From the NCBI RefSeq assembly GCF_902859825.1, contig NZ_CADIKB010000005.1:221137-285136 (forward strand): a stretch of DNA of 64,000 nucleotides, written 5' to 3'. The notes beneath the pieces are model-generated. The model made no database searches and was not told the DNA's origin. It was given only the letters and a program-made list of their open reading frames with translations. The number at the start of each line of letters is the position of its first letter. Position 1 is the stretch's first letter. The position numbers and the translations under genes are program-made. Positions 9,381 to 19,533 of the stretch are shown piece after piece. This stretch comes from Paraburkholderia phenoliruptrix (lineage in GTDB: Bacteria > Pseudomonadota > Gammaproteobacteria > Burkholderiales > Burkholderiaceae).

Positions 9381-9386
9381 TACAAT
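9381..9386 (+). promoter_or_regulatory. -10 box (TACAAT) implying a leaderless asparaginase mRNA
   Basis: TACAAT ends 7 nt before the ATG at 9394, so transcription would start at or within one or two bases of the start codon. No Shine-Dalgarno sequence is present. No clear -35 hexamer is seen at 17 bp. Confidence 0.5.
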
Positions 9387-9393
9387 CGCCGCC

Positions 9394-10425
9394 ATGAACA
9401 CACAGACTTCCTTTTCCTCCTCCCGCGCGGCGGCGCCGCTGCCGCGCATCGCCGTGCTCGCGACCGGCGGCACGATTGCCGGCGCGGCTGCCGATGCCAC
9501 CAACACCGCCGGCTATCAGGCCGGCGTGGTCGGCGTCGAACAATTGCTGTCGGTCGTGCCGGCCTTGTCCACGGTGGCGCACGTCGTGCCCGAGCAGACT
9601 GCGAGTATCGACAGCAAAGACATGTCGATGCCGCTGTGGACCACGCTCGCGCGACGCGTCAACGCGCTCGTTGCCGCCGACGACATCGACGGCGTCGTCA
9701 TCACGCACGGCACGGACACGCTCGAAGAAACCGCCTATCTGCTGCATCTGACCGTCAAGTCGGACAAACCGATCGTGCTGACGGCCGCCATGCGCCCGGC
9801 GTCGGCGTTGTCGGCGGACGGTCCGCTGAATCTGCTGAACGCGGTCACGGTGGCGGCAAATGCGGCGGCGCGCGGGCAGGGCGTGCTGGTCGCGTTCAAC
9901 AACAAGATTCACAGCGCGCGCGATGTCGTCAAGACGAGCACGTACGCCGTCGATGCGTTCCAGTCGCCGGAAATCGGCGCGCTTGGCTGGGTGCAGGACG
10001 GGCGGGTGGAGTTCCAGCGCAGCGTCGTGCGTGCGCACACGCGCGCGACCGAGTTCGTGATCGGCGCGAACTGGCCGCATGTGGAAATCGTGGCGAGCTA
10101 TGCGGGGGTGTCGCGCATCGCCGTCGATGCGCTCGTGACGGCCGGCGTGCGCGGCATTGTCGTGGCGGGCACGGGCAACGGTTCGATTCACGCGTCGCTC
10201 GGGCAGGCATTGGCGGACGCGGCGTCGCAGGGCGTCGCCGTGGTGCGTTCGTCACGCGTGGGTTCAGGGCATGTGATGCGCAACGGCGCGGCCGCCGACG
10301 ATGCGCTCGGCTTTGTCAGCGCCGGCTCGCTGAACCCGTACAAGGCGCGCGTGCTGCTGATGCTCGCCCTGGCCGCGGGCGCTACAGGGCCGGTCGCGCT
10401 GCAAAGGGCGTTCGATATGTATTGA
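9394..10425 (+). CDS. L-asparaginase, type II-like but without signal peptide
   Basis: This 343-residue enzyme hydrolyses L-asparagine to aspartate and ammonia. The first catalytic triad is visible: Thr27 in ATGGTIAG, and Thr107-Asp108 in HGTDTLEET. The conserved Lys lies in RDVVKTST. Sequence style and length match the periplasmic type II group. However, the N-terminus (MNTQTSFSSSRAAAPLPR) is not a signal peptide, so the protein is probably cytosolic. Initiation at 9394 is supported by the family N-terminus, and a -10 box sits just upstream. It stands alone and converges on the LysM gene through a shared hairpin. Confidence 0.93.
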   Translation: MNTQTSFSSSRAAAPLPRIAVLATGGTIAGAAADATNTAGYQAGVVGVEQLLSVVPALSTVAHVVPEQTASIDSKDMSMPLWTTLARRVNALVAADDIDGVVITHGTDTLEETAYLLHLTVKSDKPIVLTAAMRPASALSADGPLNLLNAVTVAANAAARGQGVLVAFNNKIHSARDVVKTSTYAVDAFQSPEIGALGWVQDGRVEFQRSVVRAHTRATEFVIGANWPHVEIVASYAGVSRIAVDALVTAGVRGIVVAGTGNGSIHASLGQALADAASQGVAVVRSSRVGSGHVMRNGAAADDALGFVSAGSLNPYKARVLLMLALAAGATGPVALQRAFDMY

Positions 10426-10459
10426 CGCTGTGCAGCGTCGACACATGCATTGAATAAAA

Positions 10460-10496
10460 AACGCGGCGCCCGAGTGAGTGACTCGGGCGCCGCGTT
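10460..10496 (-). terminator. Intrinsic terminator shared by convergent genes
   Basis: Perfect 16-bp arms (AACGCGGCGCCCGAGT and its complement) flank a 5-nt loop. An A-run at 10456-10461 becomes a U-tract on the minus strand, so it is a good terminator for the LysM gene. On the plus strand the T-run is weak, so termination of the asparaginase gene may be less efficient. Confidence 0.85.
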
Positions 10497-10561
10497 GTCG
10501 TTTGGCACCGTCTATGCGTACGCGCGCCGCAAGCGCCCGCAAAAGCAGCGCCTGCAATCGC

Positions 10562-11059
10562 TCATTGCACCGGCGGAATCACCAGCACCTGGCCCGGATA
10601 GATCTTGTCCGGGCTCTTGAGCATCGGCGTGTTGGCCTCAAAAATGACGCCGTTCTTCGCGCCGCTGCCGTAGTACTTCTCGGCGATCTTCCACAGATTG
10701 TCGCCCGCCACGACCGTATGAAACTGCGTGGGCGCCGCGGCGGGCGCGGTGACGCTCAGTTGATCGTCGACCTTGTCGACGTTCTGCACATTGCCCGCTG
10801 CGACGAGAATCCTGTCCTTGGTCGGCTGATCCGCAGCTTCGCCGGAGACGGTCACGGTGTGGCTCGCGCCGTCGTACGAGACTTGCAGGTTCGTTGCCTC
10901 GAGACCCTGGCTGCGGATGTACGTGGCAATCGCATCGCCCGCAGTTTTGTTGAGCGCGGCAAGATCGGGCGCCGCCGGCGCCGCCTCGGCGTTGGCGGGC
11001 GTGGACGCCGCGCTGAACAGTTTTTCGCCGGCTTCCTTGATGAAGCTGAGAATACCCAT
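10562..11059 (-). CDS. BON-LysM protein, Kbp/YgaU-like
   Basis: The 165-residue protein has a short helical start (MGILSFIKEAGEKLF), an Ala/Pro linker, a BON domain (about residues 35-105) and a C-terminal LysM domain (about 112-163, HTVVAGDNLWKIAEKYYG...KIYPGQVLVIP). This architecture equals E. coli Kbp (YgaU), a soluble potassium-binding protein, and differs from secreted LysM proteins because no signal peptide is present. The start has GAGGAG at a good distance. The gene is monocistronic, bounded by a terminator downstream and a 600-nt gap upstream. Potassium binding is known for the E. coli homologue and is inferred here. Confidence 0.88.
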   Translation of the reverse strand: MGILSFIKEAGEKLFSAASTPANAEAAPAAPDLAALNKTAGDAIATYIRSQGLEATNLQVSYDGASHTVTVSGEAADQPTKDRILVAAGNVQNVDKVDDQLSVTAPAAAPTQFHTVVAGDNLWKIAEKYYGSGAKNGVIFEANTPMLKSPDKIYPGQVLVIPPVQ

Positions 11060-11665
11060 CGATCACACTCCTCGTGTTGGTACGCAAGCATGCTGTGCGT
11101 ACGGTTAAGCAGTCGTCGTTGCTCGCGCGCAAAAGAAGGGCGCACGCATGCAACGGACTCACGAGTGTAGGAGAAACCAGTCCGGCGAACTGTCAAGAAA
11201 GGTTGGGAAACGGGCACGAAGTTGCAAGCAAATGCAAACGGGCGTGCAAACCGGCGGTGTAGGGGGAAGCCACACAGAAAGCCGCTGAGGAGGCTGCCGG
11301 GAATGCTGCCGCGCATGAGCGAGCGGCATAAAAAGCGGATGATGAATCCGACAGACGGACACCCGACGACGACGTCTGACCGACCAAGGCTTCCCCGGCG
11401 CCGCCGGGTGCCGCTGCGGACCCCACTTTGCCGCTCTCAGCCCAGAGCGGCTCGATTTGCCCGATCCGCCGCGATGCCGCGCGACGAACCGGGCGCCCCA
11501 CCTGCGATTGCCGTGACGTGCGCGAAGCGGCGTCAGCGGCAATCGGTGAACTGTCAGTGCGACTGCGCACGGGGCGCCTCTCGACGCATCGCGCCGATCC
11601 TCACGCCCACCACCGTGCCCCGGCAGGCGCTGCGAATCCGCGAGCCGCGAAGAAGCGCCGCCGCC
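11060..11665. other. 606-nt intergenic region without supported gene
   Basis: Between the LysM gene and glxR I see no convincing gene. The open frames on both strands are low-complexity, Arg/Ala/Pro-rich shadows without ribosome sites. On the minus strand TTGACA (11196-11191) and TACACT (11169-11164) lie 21 bp apart, too far for a good promoter, but could contribute to LysM expression. No strong hairpin or repeat stands out. Confidence 0.5.
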
Positions 11666-12574
11666 TCACGCTGCTTTCGCTTCGCTCCCGGGCGCCTGCG
11701 CGACTTCGTAGTTCGCCATGATTTCGAGCGCGCGGACCATTGCCGAGTGATCCCATGCCTTGCCGCCGTTCGCCGCGCACACGCTGAACAATTGCTGCGC
11801 GCTCGCGGTATGCGGCAGCGCGATGCCGAGCTTGCGGGCGCCGTCGAGTGCGAGGTTCAGATCCTTCTGATGCAACTCGATACGGAAGCCCGGATTGAAC
11901 GTGCGCTTCGTCATCCGCTCGCCGTGCACTTCCAGAATGCGCGACGACGCGAAGCCGCCCATCAACGCCTTGCGCACACGTTCGGGGTCGGCGCCCGAGC
12001 GCGAGGCGAACAGCAGCGCCTCGGCTACCGCCTCGATATTCAGCGCGACGATGATCTGGTTCGCGACCTTGCAGGTCTGACCCGCGCCGTTCTCGCCGAT
12101 CAGCGAGATGTTCTTGCCCATCAGTTCGAAGAGCGGCTTCGCTTCTGCGAAGGCTTTTTCGGGGCCGCCCACCATGATCGTGAGCGTGGCCTCGCGCGCG
12201 CCGACTTCGCCGCCGGACACCGGCGCATCGAGATAGTCGACGCCGAGCGCGTTGATCTTCTTCGCGAACGCCTGCGTGTCGAGCGGCGAGATCGAGCTCA
12301 TGTCGATCACGAGCTTGCCCGCGCTGAGGCCGGCCGCGACGCCGTCGTCGGCGAACAGAACGTTGGCCACGTCAGGCGTGTCCGGCACCATGATGATGAC
12401 GATATCGGCGGCTTGCGCGACGGCGGTCGAATCGGCTACCACGTTCGTGCTCTTGCCCAGGTCTTCCGGCACCGGATACGCGCCGTTCACGAACAGTGTG
12501 TGGCCGCCCTTGAGGAGGTTGCGCGCCATGTGCGCACCCATGATGCCGAGCCCGATGAAACCGATCTTTGCCAT
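11666..12574 (-). CDS. glxR: 2-hydroxy-3-oxopropionate (tartronate semialdehyde) reductase
   Basis: This 302-residue NAD(P)-dependent enzyme reduces tartronate semialdehyde to D-glycerate, the last step of glyoxylate salvage. The Rossmann motif IGFIGLGIMGAHMARNL is at the N-terminus. The beta-hydroxyacid dehydrogenase signature is followed by DAPVSGGEVGAR and the catalytic Lys in GQTCKVANQI. GGAG precedes the start. It is third in gcl-hyi-glxR on the minus strand, 96 nt after hyi. The context makes tartronate semialdehyde a much likelier substrate than 3-hydroxyisobutyrate, the substrate of a close relative family. The same enzyme is called GarR in other pathways. Confidence 0.94.
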   Translation of the reverse strand: MAKIGFIGLGIMGAHMARNLLKGGHTLFVNGAYPVPEDLGKSTNVVADSTAVAQAADIVIIMVPDTPDVANVLFADDGVAAGLSAGKLVIDMSSISPLDTQAFAKKINALGVDYLDAPVSGGEVGAREATLTIMVGGPEKAFAEAKPLFELMGKNISLIGENGAGQTCKVANQIIVALNIEAVAEALLFASRSGADPERVRKALMGGFASSRILEVHGERMTKRTFNPGFRIELHQKDLNLALDGARKLGIALPHTASAQQLFSVCAANGGKAWDHSAMVRALEIMANYEVAQAPGSEAKAA

Positions 12575-12670
12575 GTGTCTGAATCTCCAGTGTTGTTTGC
12601 GGTCCCGCGAGGGACGTGGTTCGCAGGCGCATTGCGCCCGCTTCGAGCGACGTGCTGCCGGGCGCCTCGC

Positions 12671-13480
12671 TCAGGCCGCCGCGTGCGCGGCGCCGCGCGT
12701 TTGCCCGGCCACGCTTTGCACCCACACGAGTCCGGCCGTGGTGGTGGTGCGCGGCTTGTATTCGCAGCCGACCCAGCCGTCGTAACCGATCGAGTCGAGC
12801 AGATCGAACAGGAACGGGTAGTTGATTTCACCGGTGCCGGGTTCGTTGCGCCCCGGGTTGTCGGCGAGTTGAATGTGGGCGATCTGCGGCAGATGCTTTT
12901 TGATCGTCGCGGCGAGTTCGCCTTCCATCCGTTGCATGTGATAGATGTCGTACTGCAGGAACAGGTTGTCCGAACCCACCGCGCGGATCACGTCGAGGCC
13001 CTCGCTCGAACGGTTCAGCGCGAAGCCGGGAATGTCGTAGGCATTGCACGGCTCGACGAGCAGGCGGATGCCGGCCTTCTTCAACTCGGCGGCCGCAAAA
13101 CGCAGGTTATCGACGATGGTCGAGCGGGCCTCGTCCGCGTCCACGCCGGCAGTCGGAATGCCGACGAGGCAGTTCAGTTGCGGCACCTTCAGCGCGCTCG
13201 CATATTCGATCGCACGGCCGACGCCTTCCTGGAACTCGGTGACGCGATCGGGCAGGCACGCAATGCCGCGCTCGCCGGCTTCCCAGTTGCCCGCGGGCAG
13301 GTTGTGCAGCACCAGCTTGAGCCGGTTTTGCTGAAGACGCTCGCTCAACTCGGCGACCTTGTACGGATACGGAAACATGAATTCGACGGCATGAAAGCCC
13401 GCGTCCGCCGCCGCCGCAAAGCGGTCGAGGAACGGGACTTCGTTAAAGAGCATGGTGAGATTCGCTGCGAATTTCGGCAT
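12671..13480 (-). CDS. hyi: Hydroxypyruvate isomerase
   Basis: Hyi interconverts hydroxypyruvate and tartronate semialdehyde. The 269-residue protein is a TIM-barrel of the xylose-isomerase-like family, near the 258 residues of E. coli Hyi. Visible family segments are MPKFAANLTMLFNEVPFLDR, VEPCNAYDIPGF with the first catalytic Glu, and HIQLADNPGRNEPGTGEINY. The second catalytic Glu lies in GCEYKPR. The Ala-rich C-terminal tail is slightly longer than usual. It sits between gcl and glxR on the same strand and is surely part of the same operon, though the start has only a weak ribosome site. Confidence 0.94.
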   Translation of the reverse strand: MPKFAANLTMLFNEVPFLDRFAAAADAGFHAVEFMFPYPYKVAELSERLQQNRLKLVLHNLPAGNWEAGERGIACLPDRVTEFQEGVGRAIEYASALKVPQLNCLVGIPTAGVDADEARSTIVDNLRFAAAELKKAGIRLLVEPCNAYDIPGFALNRSSEGLDVIRAVGSDNLFLQYDIYHMQRMEGELAATIKKHLPQIAHIQLADNPGRNEPGTGEINYPFLFDLLDSIGYDGWVGCEYKPRTTTTAGLVWVQSVAGQTRGAAHAAA

Positions 13481-13586
13481 GGTGCGTAGGTCTCGCTGGT
13501 CGGTCAGTGAATTGGCGTGTGCCCGTCACGCGTGCGCCACGCGGCTGCGGGGCGTAGTCGCGTGACCGCGGTCGTCGGGTCAGTCC

Positions 13587-15362
<1,776 letters not shown>

Positions 15363-15412
15363 GAATGTCTCCTCAATGTCCTGAAATTGGCAAATAAAGG
15401 CTGTTGAACGCA

Positions 15413-15431
15413 CTTTAGGCTTGACCTAAAG
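15413..15431. promoter_or_regulatory. Candidate LysR operator between gcl and its regulator
   Basis: CTTTAGG-N5-CCTAAAG is a perfect 7-bp inverted repeat centred in the divergent intergenic region. It contains the LysR-type T-N11-A core (T15416 to A15428). It lies 51 nt from the gcl start and 97 nt from the regulator start, as expected for a site used to control both genes. Confidence 0.7.
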
Positions 15432-15527
15432 GTTTGATAAGATCAGTCCGCGTCGCTTATTTCGAAACAAAAAGTATGGAATGCCGGAGCAAAGGGCGGC
15501 GCCGGTGGAAACCAGGAGGAGACAGGC

Positions 15528-16442
15528 ATGGACCGCTTCAAGCAGATCGAAACCTTCGTGCGTGTCGCGGACGCGGGCAGCCTCGCGGCTGCAGCGCTCG
15601 AGGAGGGCGTCTCGCCGGTGATTCTCGGGCGGCGCATCGACGCGCTCGAAAAGCGTCTCGGCGTGAAGCTCATGTACCGCTCGACGCGGCGGCTCGTGGT
15701 CAGCGAGGACGGCGCCGCGTTTCTCGAGCGCTGCCGGGGCTTGCTGACCGAATGGGACCAGGCGGAGAACGAACTGAGTGCCGGGCGCCGGGCGGTGAAC
15801 GGTCACCTGATCGTCTCGGCGCCGGCCGCGTTCGGCCGCAAGCACGTCGCGCCGCTCGCGCCCGCGTTTCTCGCCGACAAGCCGGAATTGCAGGTGTCCT
15901 TCAACCTGACCGACCGGGTCGTCGATCTGGTGCGCGAGGGCTATGACCTGTCGATTCGCATCGGCGGCGCGGTCGATCCCAACTTCGTCGCCGTGAAACT
16001 GGCCTCGAACCGCCGTGTGGTCTGCGGCACACCCGAGTATTTCCGCCAGCACGGCAAGCCGAAAACGCTCGAAGACCTGCCGCGGCACAACTGCCTCGCG
16101 TTTAACCTGCAAGGCGGCCAGAACCGCGGCTGGTATTTCCGCCGCAACGGCAAGCTCGTCACGGTGCGGGTGGGCGGCACGCTCGACTGCAACGACGGCG
16201 AGCTGCTGCACCGCTGGGTGTCCGAGGGGCTCGGGCTCGGCTGGCGCTCCACGTGGGAGATCCAGCAGCAGCTCGCGCGCGGCGAACTGGAAACGGTGCT
16301 CGACGAGTTCGCGCTGCCCGACTACGACATCCTCGCCGTCTATCCACAGCAGCGTTACGTGCCGGCCAAGGTGCGCTATTTCATCGACTATCTGAAGGAA
16401 ATTTACGCGAGCGAAGACTATTGGAACCAGCCTGCGTATTAG
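15528..16442 (+). CDS. LysR-family regulator divergent from gcl
   Basis: The 304-residue protein has an N-terminal LysR helix-turn-helix (SLAAAALEEGVSPVILGRRIDALE) and a PBP2-type effector domain of the CrgA/PA2477 kind (DRVVDLVREGYDLSIRIG). It is divergent from gcl with 165 nt between them. LysR genes so placed usually control the neighbouring operon. It is therefore the likely regulator of glyoxylate utilisation, possibly responding to glyoxylate or a related acid. The effector cannot be read from sequence. A Gly-to-Val position in the recognition helix (VSPVILGRR rather than VSQSAVSRQ) is somewhat unusual but occurs in this subgroup. Confidence 0.9.
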   Translation: MDRFKQIETFVRVADAGSLAAAALEEGVSPVILGRRIDALEKRLGVKLMYRSTRRLVVSEDGAAFLERCRGLLTEWDQAENELSAGRRAVNGHLIVSAPAAFGRKHVAPLAPAFLADKPELQVSFNLTDRVVDLVREGYDLSIRIGGAVDPNFVAVKLASNRRVVCGTPEYFRQHGKPKTLEDLPRHNCLAFNLQGGQNRGWYFRRNGKLVTVRVGGTLDCNDGELLHRWVSEGLGLGWRSTWEIQQQLARGELETVLDEFALPDYDILAVYPQQRYVPAKVRYFIDYLKEIYASEDYWNQPAY

Positions 16443-16488
16443 CGCGCGGGCCGTTGCCGGGCTTTTTTTGCAAACGGCGCGCGGCGGC

Positions 16489-16516
16489 GGGAATAAACTC
16501 GGCGCATGGCCGGTTA
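16489..16516 (+). promoter_or_regulatory. Candidate ECF-type promoter for the sigma gene
   Basis: GGGAATAAA at 16489-16497 and CGGTTA at 16511-16516 resemble the GGAA / CGTT pattern of ECF sigma promoters, with about 16 bp between the GGAAT and CGGTT elements. Autoregulation by the ECF factor encoded just downstream is plausible but only inferred. Confidence 0.35.
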
Positions 16517-16577
16517 TGCGAGGTGAAGCCTGACGACGAACCGCGCTGCATAGCCGCACATGCCCTGGAGGGCCGAG

Positions 16578-17423
16578 GTGGTCCAGACCGATAGAGACGC
16601 CGATTCCGACGCTGCGCGAAGCCGCCGCTTCCAGCAGCTCGCGCTGCCGCATCTCGACGCGGCCTACAACCTCGCGCGCTGGCTGTGCGGCAATCCGAAC
16701 GATGCCGACGATGTCGTGCAGGAAGCGTTTATGCGCGCATTCCGCTTTTTCGACACCTTCCGCGGCGATTCGGCGCGGCCGTGGCTGCTCGCGATCGTGC
16801 GCCGGACCTGGTACACCGAATGGCGGCGGCGGGCGTCGTCGCATGAAACCGTGGAGTTCGACGACACGATGGACGACGCGACCTTCGACGGCTGGAGCGC
16901 GGGCGGCGCCGACCCGCAGGCGCTGCTCATCCGCGACGAGGACACGAAGCGGGTGCACGAGGCGCTTGCGCTGCTGCCTGTCGAGTATCGCGAAGTGCTG
17001 ATCCTGCGCGAGCTGGAAGAGATGGGCTATCGCGAAATCGCTCAGGTGGCGGATGTGCCGATCGGCACGGTCATGTCCCGGCTCGCCCGCGGGCGCCGCA
17101 AGCTGGCAGCCTTGCTGACGGACTCCGGCGACGGTCTGGCGGAAGCGGCGCGGGATCCGGCGTACCGGGGCATGGCTGCGAAGTTCTCGCCTCAATCGGG
17201 CGGTGCGGGCGCCGGCTTGCCGGGCGCCGCGTCCATGCCGGCCTCCGGGGCGGCCGCCGGCCCAAGTTCTTCAGACGACGAAAACGGCGCCGCGCAGGCA
17301 TGCCGTTGCGCTACGCCGACGGCTTCCGTGACGCCGCTGCGGGCCGTCGCCAACGCCCGTTCGTTGACCCACCGCGGCGGTGCAACCGCCGGCAACGCTC
17401 AGGAGACGCCAGATGGACTGTAA
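16578..17423 (+). CDS. ECF (RpoE-type) sigma factor with long C-terminal tail
   Basis: The protein (281 residues from the GTG at 16578) is a group IV sigma factor. Region 2 reads NPNDADDVVQEAFMRAFRFF with a following WLLAIVRRTWYTEWRRR. Region 4 reads LPVEYREVLILRELEEMGYR with the recognition helix IGTVMSRLARGRRKL. I prefer the GTG because GGAGGG lies 5 nt upstream. The ATG at 16560 lacks a ribosome site. After region 4 there are about 110 further residues rich in Ala, Gly, Pro and Ser, well beyond the usual ECF length. The anti-sigma gene starts 11 nt before this gene ends, so the tail may partly reflect that overlap. Its regulon is unknown. Confidence 0.9.
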   Translation: MVQTDRDADSDAARSRRFQQLALPHLDAAYNLARWLCGNPNDADDVVQEAFMRAFRFFDTFRGDSARPWLLAIVRRTWYTEWRRRASSHETVEFDDTMDDATFDGWSAGGADPQALLIRDEDTKRVHEALALLPVEYREVLILRELEEMGYREIAQVADVPIGTVMSRLARGRRKLAALLTDSGDGLAEAARDPAYRGMAAKFSPQSGGAGAGLPGAASMPASGAAAGPSSSDDENGAAQACRCATPTASVTPLRAVANARSLTHRGGATAGNAQETPDGL

Positions 17424-18603
17424 CGAAGCGCGGCCGCTCCTCGATGCGAACGCCGATCACGAATTGCCCGCGCCGGATGCGCGGCGCGTAGAGCAGCATA
17501 TCGAGCGCTGCGCGGCCTGCCGGCGCGAAAGCGACACGCTTCGGACGATGAGCCGCGCGCTGCGGGCGGCGCCTTATCATCGCGCGCCGGAGTCGTTGCG
17601 CTTGCGCATTCTGGCGGGTTTGCCGCAGACACAAGGCGCGGCGCGGGAGGCGCCGGAGGCCGTGCCGGCGAGCGCGCGGGCGGGCGTCGACGGAGCCGCA
17701 GCGCAGACTGCTTCAGACGCAGCGGCGGGCATGGGAATGCGGGCAGGCGTCGAGGAAGGCGCGGCGCAGACGGCGTCGGATGCAGTGACGAGTGCGCGAG
17801 AAGGCGAGGGCGCCGACGCGGCTCGCGTGCGAGCTGCGGCATCGCAGGCCGAGGCTCCGGCCGCAGCCGTTGCTGCTGCGGCGCAAGAGCCCGGCCGTAA
17901 CGCACGACTGTCCTCGCATAGGCGGCCGGGCTGGTTTCGCGGCTGGGTCGATCGCCTGTTCGGCGGCCGCGCGGCGCACGTCGGGCACGGCGGGCAAGGC
18001 GGGCAAGGCGGCCTTGCCGCGCCTTCGGCAGGCGGCGGGACGGGCGCGCCGCCCGCCTCGGGCTGGCTCGCGCCGCTCGTCGTCGCGCTGTGCGCGGTGG
18101 GCGTCGCGCTCACGCTGAATCTGCGGCGGCCGGCGGAGTTCGCGCCATTCGCCGACGAACTCGTGGCGAGCCACGTGCGCGCCCAGGTGTCCGGGCGCGA
18201 CATCGACGTGATTTCGACGGACCGGCATACCGTCAAGCCGTGGTTCAACGGCCGGCTCGACTATTCGCCGCCCGTCGAGGATCTGGCGGCGAGCGGCTTC
18301 GCGCTCGAAGGCGGCCGGCTCGACTACCTCGCGCATCGACGGGTCGCCGTGCTGGTTTACCGCTACCGCAAGCACGTGATCGACGTCTACGTGTTCCCGC
18401 AGACCGCGGGCAGCGCGGCGAACGGCGCGGACAGCGGCGCGCCGTCGACGCTCGCCCGGGAAGGCTACTCGCTCGCTCACTGGGACGCCGAGGGCATGAC
18501 CTGGTGGGCGATCACGGACGCCGCGCCCGACGCGCTCAGCGGCCTCGAAGCCGCGCTGAAGGCGCGCCTCGCGGGCGCGAGCGGCCGCACCGAGAACGGC
18601 TGA
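17413..18603 (+). CDS. Zinc-finger anti-sigma factor, membrane-anchored
   Basis: The 396-residue protein begins with a ZAS-type anti-sigma domain. The metal motif H-x3-C-x2-C is visible in QHIERCAACRRES at about residues 28-40, with an upstream acidic stretch. A low-complexity Ala/Gly/Arg region (about 80-205) leads to one transmembrane helix (about 216-236, LAPLVVALCAVGVALTL). A periplasmic domain of about 155 residues follows. It would hold the upstream sigma factor at the membrane and release it on an envelope signal. AGGAGA precedes the start. The 11-bp overlap with the sigma gene supports coupled synthesis. The periplasmic domain is not one I recognise by name. Confidence 0.88.
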   Translation: MDCNEARPLLDANADHELPAPDARRVEQHIERCAACRRESDTLRTMSRALRAAPYHRAPESLRLRILAGLPQTQGAAREAPEAVPASARAGVDGAAAQTASDAAAGMGMRAGVEEGAAQTASDAVTSAREGEGADAARVRAAASQAEAPAAAVAAAAQEPGRNARLSSHRRPGWFRGWVDRLFGGRAAHVGHGGQGGQGGLAAPSAGGGTGAPPASGWLAPLVVALCAVGVALTLNLRRPAEFAPFADELVASHVRAQVSGRDIDVISTDRHTVKPWFNGRLDYSPPVEDLAASGFALEGGRLDYLAHRRVAVLVYRYRKHVIDVYVFPQTAGSAANGADSGAPSTLAREGYSLAHWDAEGMTWWAITDAAPDALSGLEAALKARLAGASGRTENG

Positions 18604-18691
18604 GCCGTCGCGCGGAGCGCTCGCCGGCGGCGCTCCGCGTGCTAAATGATTGAAAACACGCCTGAATCGCCTGCCGGCGCGAGGTAATGCC

Positions 18692-18720
18692 TTGCAACCC
18701 GGCCCCAACCGGGCTACAAT
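18692..18720 (+). promoter_or_regulatory. Sigma-70 promoter of the rpsF operon
   Basis: TTGCAA (18692-18697) and TACAAT (18715-18720) are separated by exactly 17 bp. This is a near-consensus housekeeping promoter, 75 nt before the rpsF start. Confidence 0.85.
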
Positions 18721-18794
18721 CTTCGGCTTCTCACTTGCCGCACCGGTTCGACGCCCGGGTGGCTTCTATCCAAAAGTCAGCACAAGGAGTGTGT

Positions 18795-19169
18795 ATGCGT
18801 CATTATGAAATCGTCTTTATCGTGCACCCCGATCAGAGCGAGCAGGTGCCCGCCATGATCGAGCGTTACAAGAGCACGATCACGTCGCACGGTGGCCAGA
18901 TCCACCGTATCGAAGACTGGGGCCGTCGCCAACTGGCCTACATGATCGAGAAACTCGCGAAGGCTCACTACGTCTGCATGAACATCGAATGCGACCAGAC
19001 CACGCTCGACGAGCTGGAACATGCGTTCAAGTTCAACGACGCCGTTCTGCGTCACCTCATCGTCAAGATGAAGAAGGCCGAAACCGGCCCGTCGCCGATG
19101 ATGAAGGAAGTGCAGCGCGAAGAAGCCAAGAAGTCGGCTGCTACGCAACCGTCCGAAGCGCAGGCTTAA
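18795..19169 (+). CDS. rpsF: 30S ribosomal protein S6
   Basis: S6 binds S18 and 16S rRNA in the platform of the small subunit. The 124-residue protein starts [18 protein letters not shown] and carries the family segment [24 protein letters not shown] charged Lys/Glu C-terminal tail follows. The ATG at 18795 has AAGGAG 5 nt upstream. A longer frame from 18687 crosses the promoter and is rejected. It leads the operon rpsF-priB-rpsR-rplI. Confidence 0.98.
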   Translation: MRHYEIVFIVHPDQSEQVPAMIERYKSTITSHGGQIHRIEDWGRRQLAYMIEKLAKAHYVCMNIECDQTTLDELEHAFKFNDAVLRHLIVKMKKAETGPSPMMKEVQREEAKKSAATQPSEAQA

Positions 19170-19231
19170 GACACATTATTTAAGCTACCAGACCGAAGCG
19201 CGCCGCTTTTTGCCAACAGGTACAAGGCTAC

Positions 19232-19531
19232 ATGAACCGGCTGCAGCTCACGGCCAGCGTCGTCGAACGCGAACCGGTGCGGTACACACCCGCCGGCGTT
19301 CCGATTGCCGGCTGCACGTTGCAGCACCGCACGGAAGTCGTCGAAGCCGGTACTGCCCGGCAAGTCGAACTGACCATGCAGGCGGTAGCCGCAGGCGAGG
19401 CGAGCGGTAAGCTGGAAAGCTGTCCGATGGGCGTGGAAACGCTCTTCACAGGCTTTCTGGCGAAAAAGCACCGCAACGCGAGAACTCTGGTATTTCACAT
19501 CACAGCATTGCAGGACATTGGAAAGGACTGA
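19232..19531 (+). CDS. priB: Primosomal replication protein N (PriB)
   Basis: PriB is an OB-fold protein that binds single-stranded DNA and helps reload DnaB at stalled forks. The 99-residue protein starts [20 protein letters not shown] and contains CTLQHRTEV and the C-terminal ITALQDIG segment typical of PriB. It lies in its usual place between rpsF and rpsR, 62 nt after rpsF and 2 nt before rpsR. dnaB, its functional partner, is the next transcription unit. Confidence 0.96.
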   Translation: MNRLQLTASVVEREPVRYTPAGVPIAGCTLQHRTEVVEAGTARQVELTMQAVAAGEASGKLESCPMGVETLFTGFLAKKHRNARTLVFHITALQDIGKD

Positions 19532-19533
19532 AC

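Noticed and set aside
11222..13489. 755-codon open frame on the plus strand
   Set aside because: It is antisense to glxR and hyi. Its composition is Arg/Ala/Val-rich and it lacks a ribosome site.
16443..16480. Terminator after the LysR gene
   Set aside because: A seven-T run at 16463-16469 is present, but the preceding stem is short and mismatched, so I do not call it as a feature.
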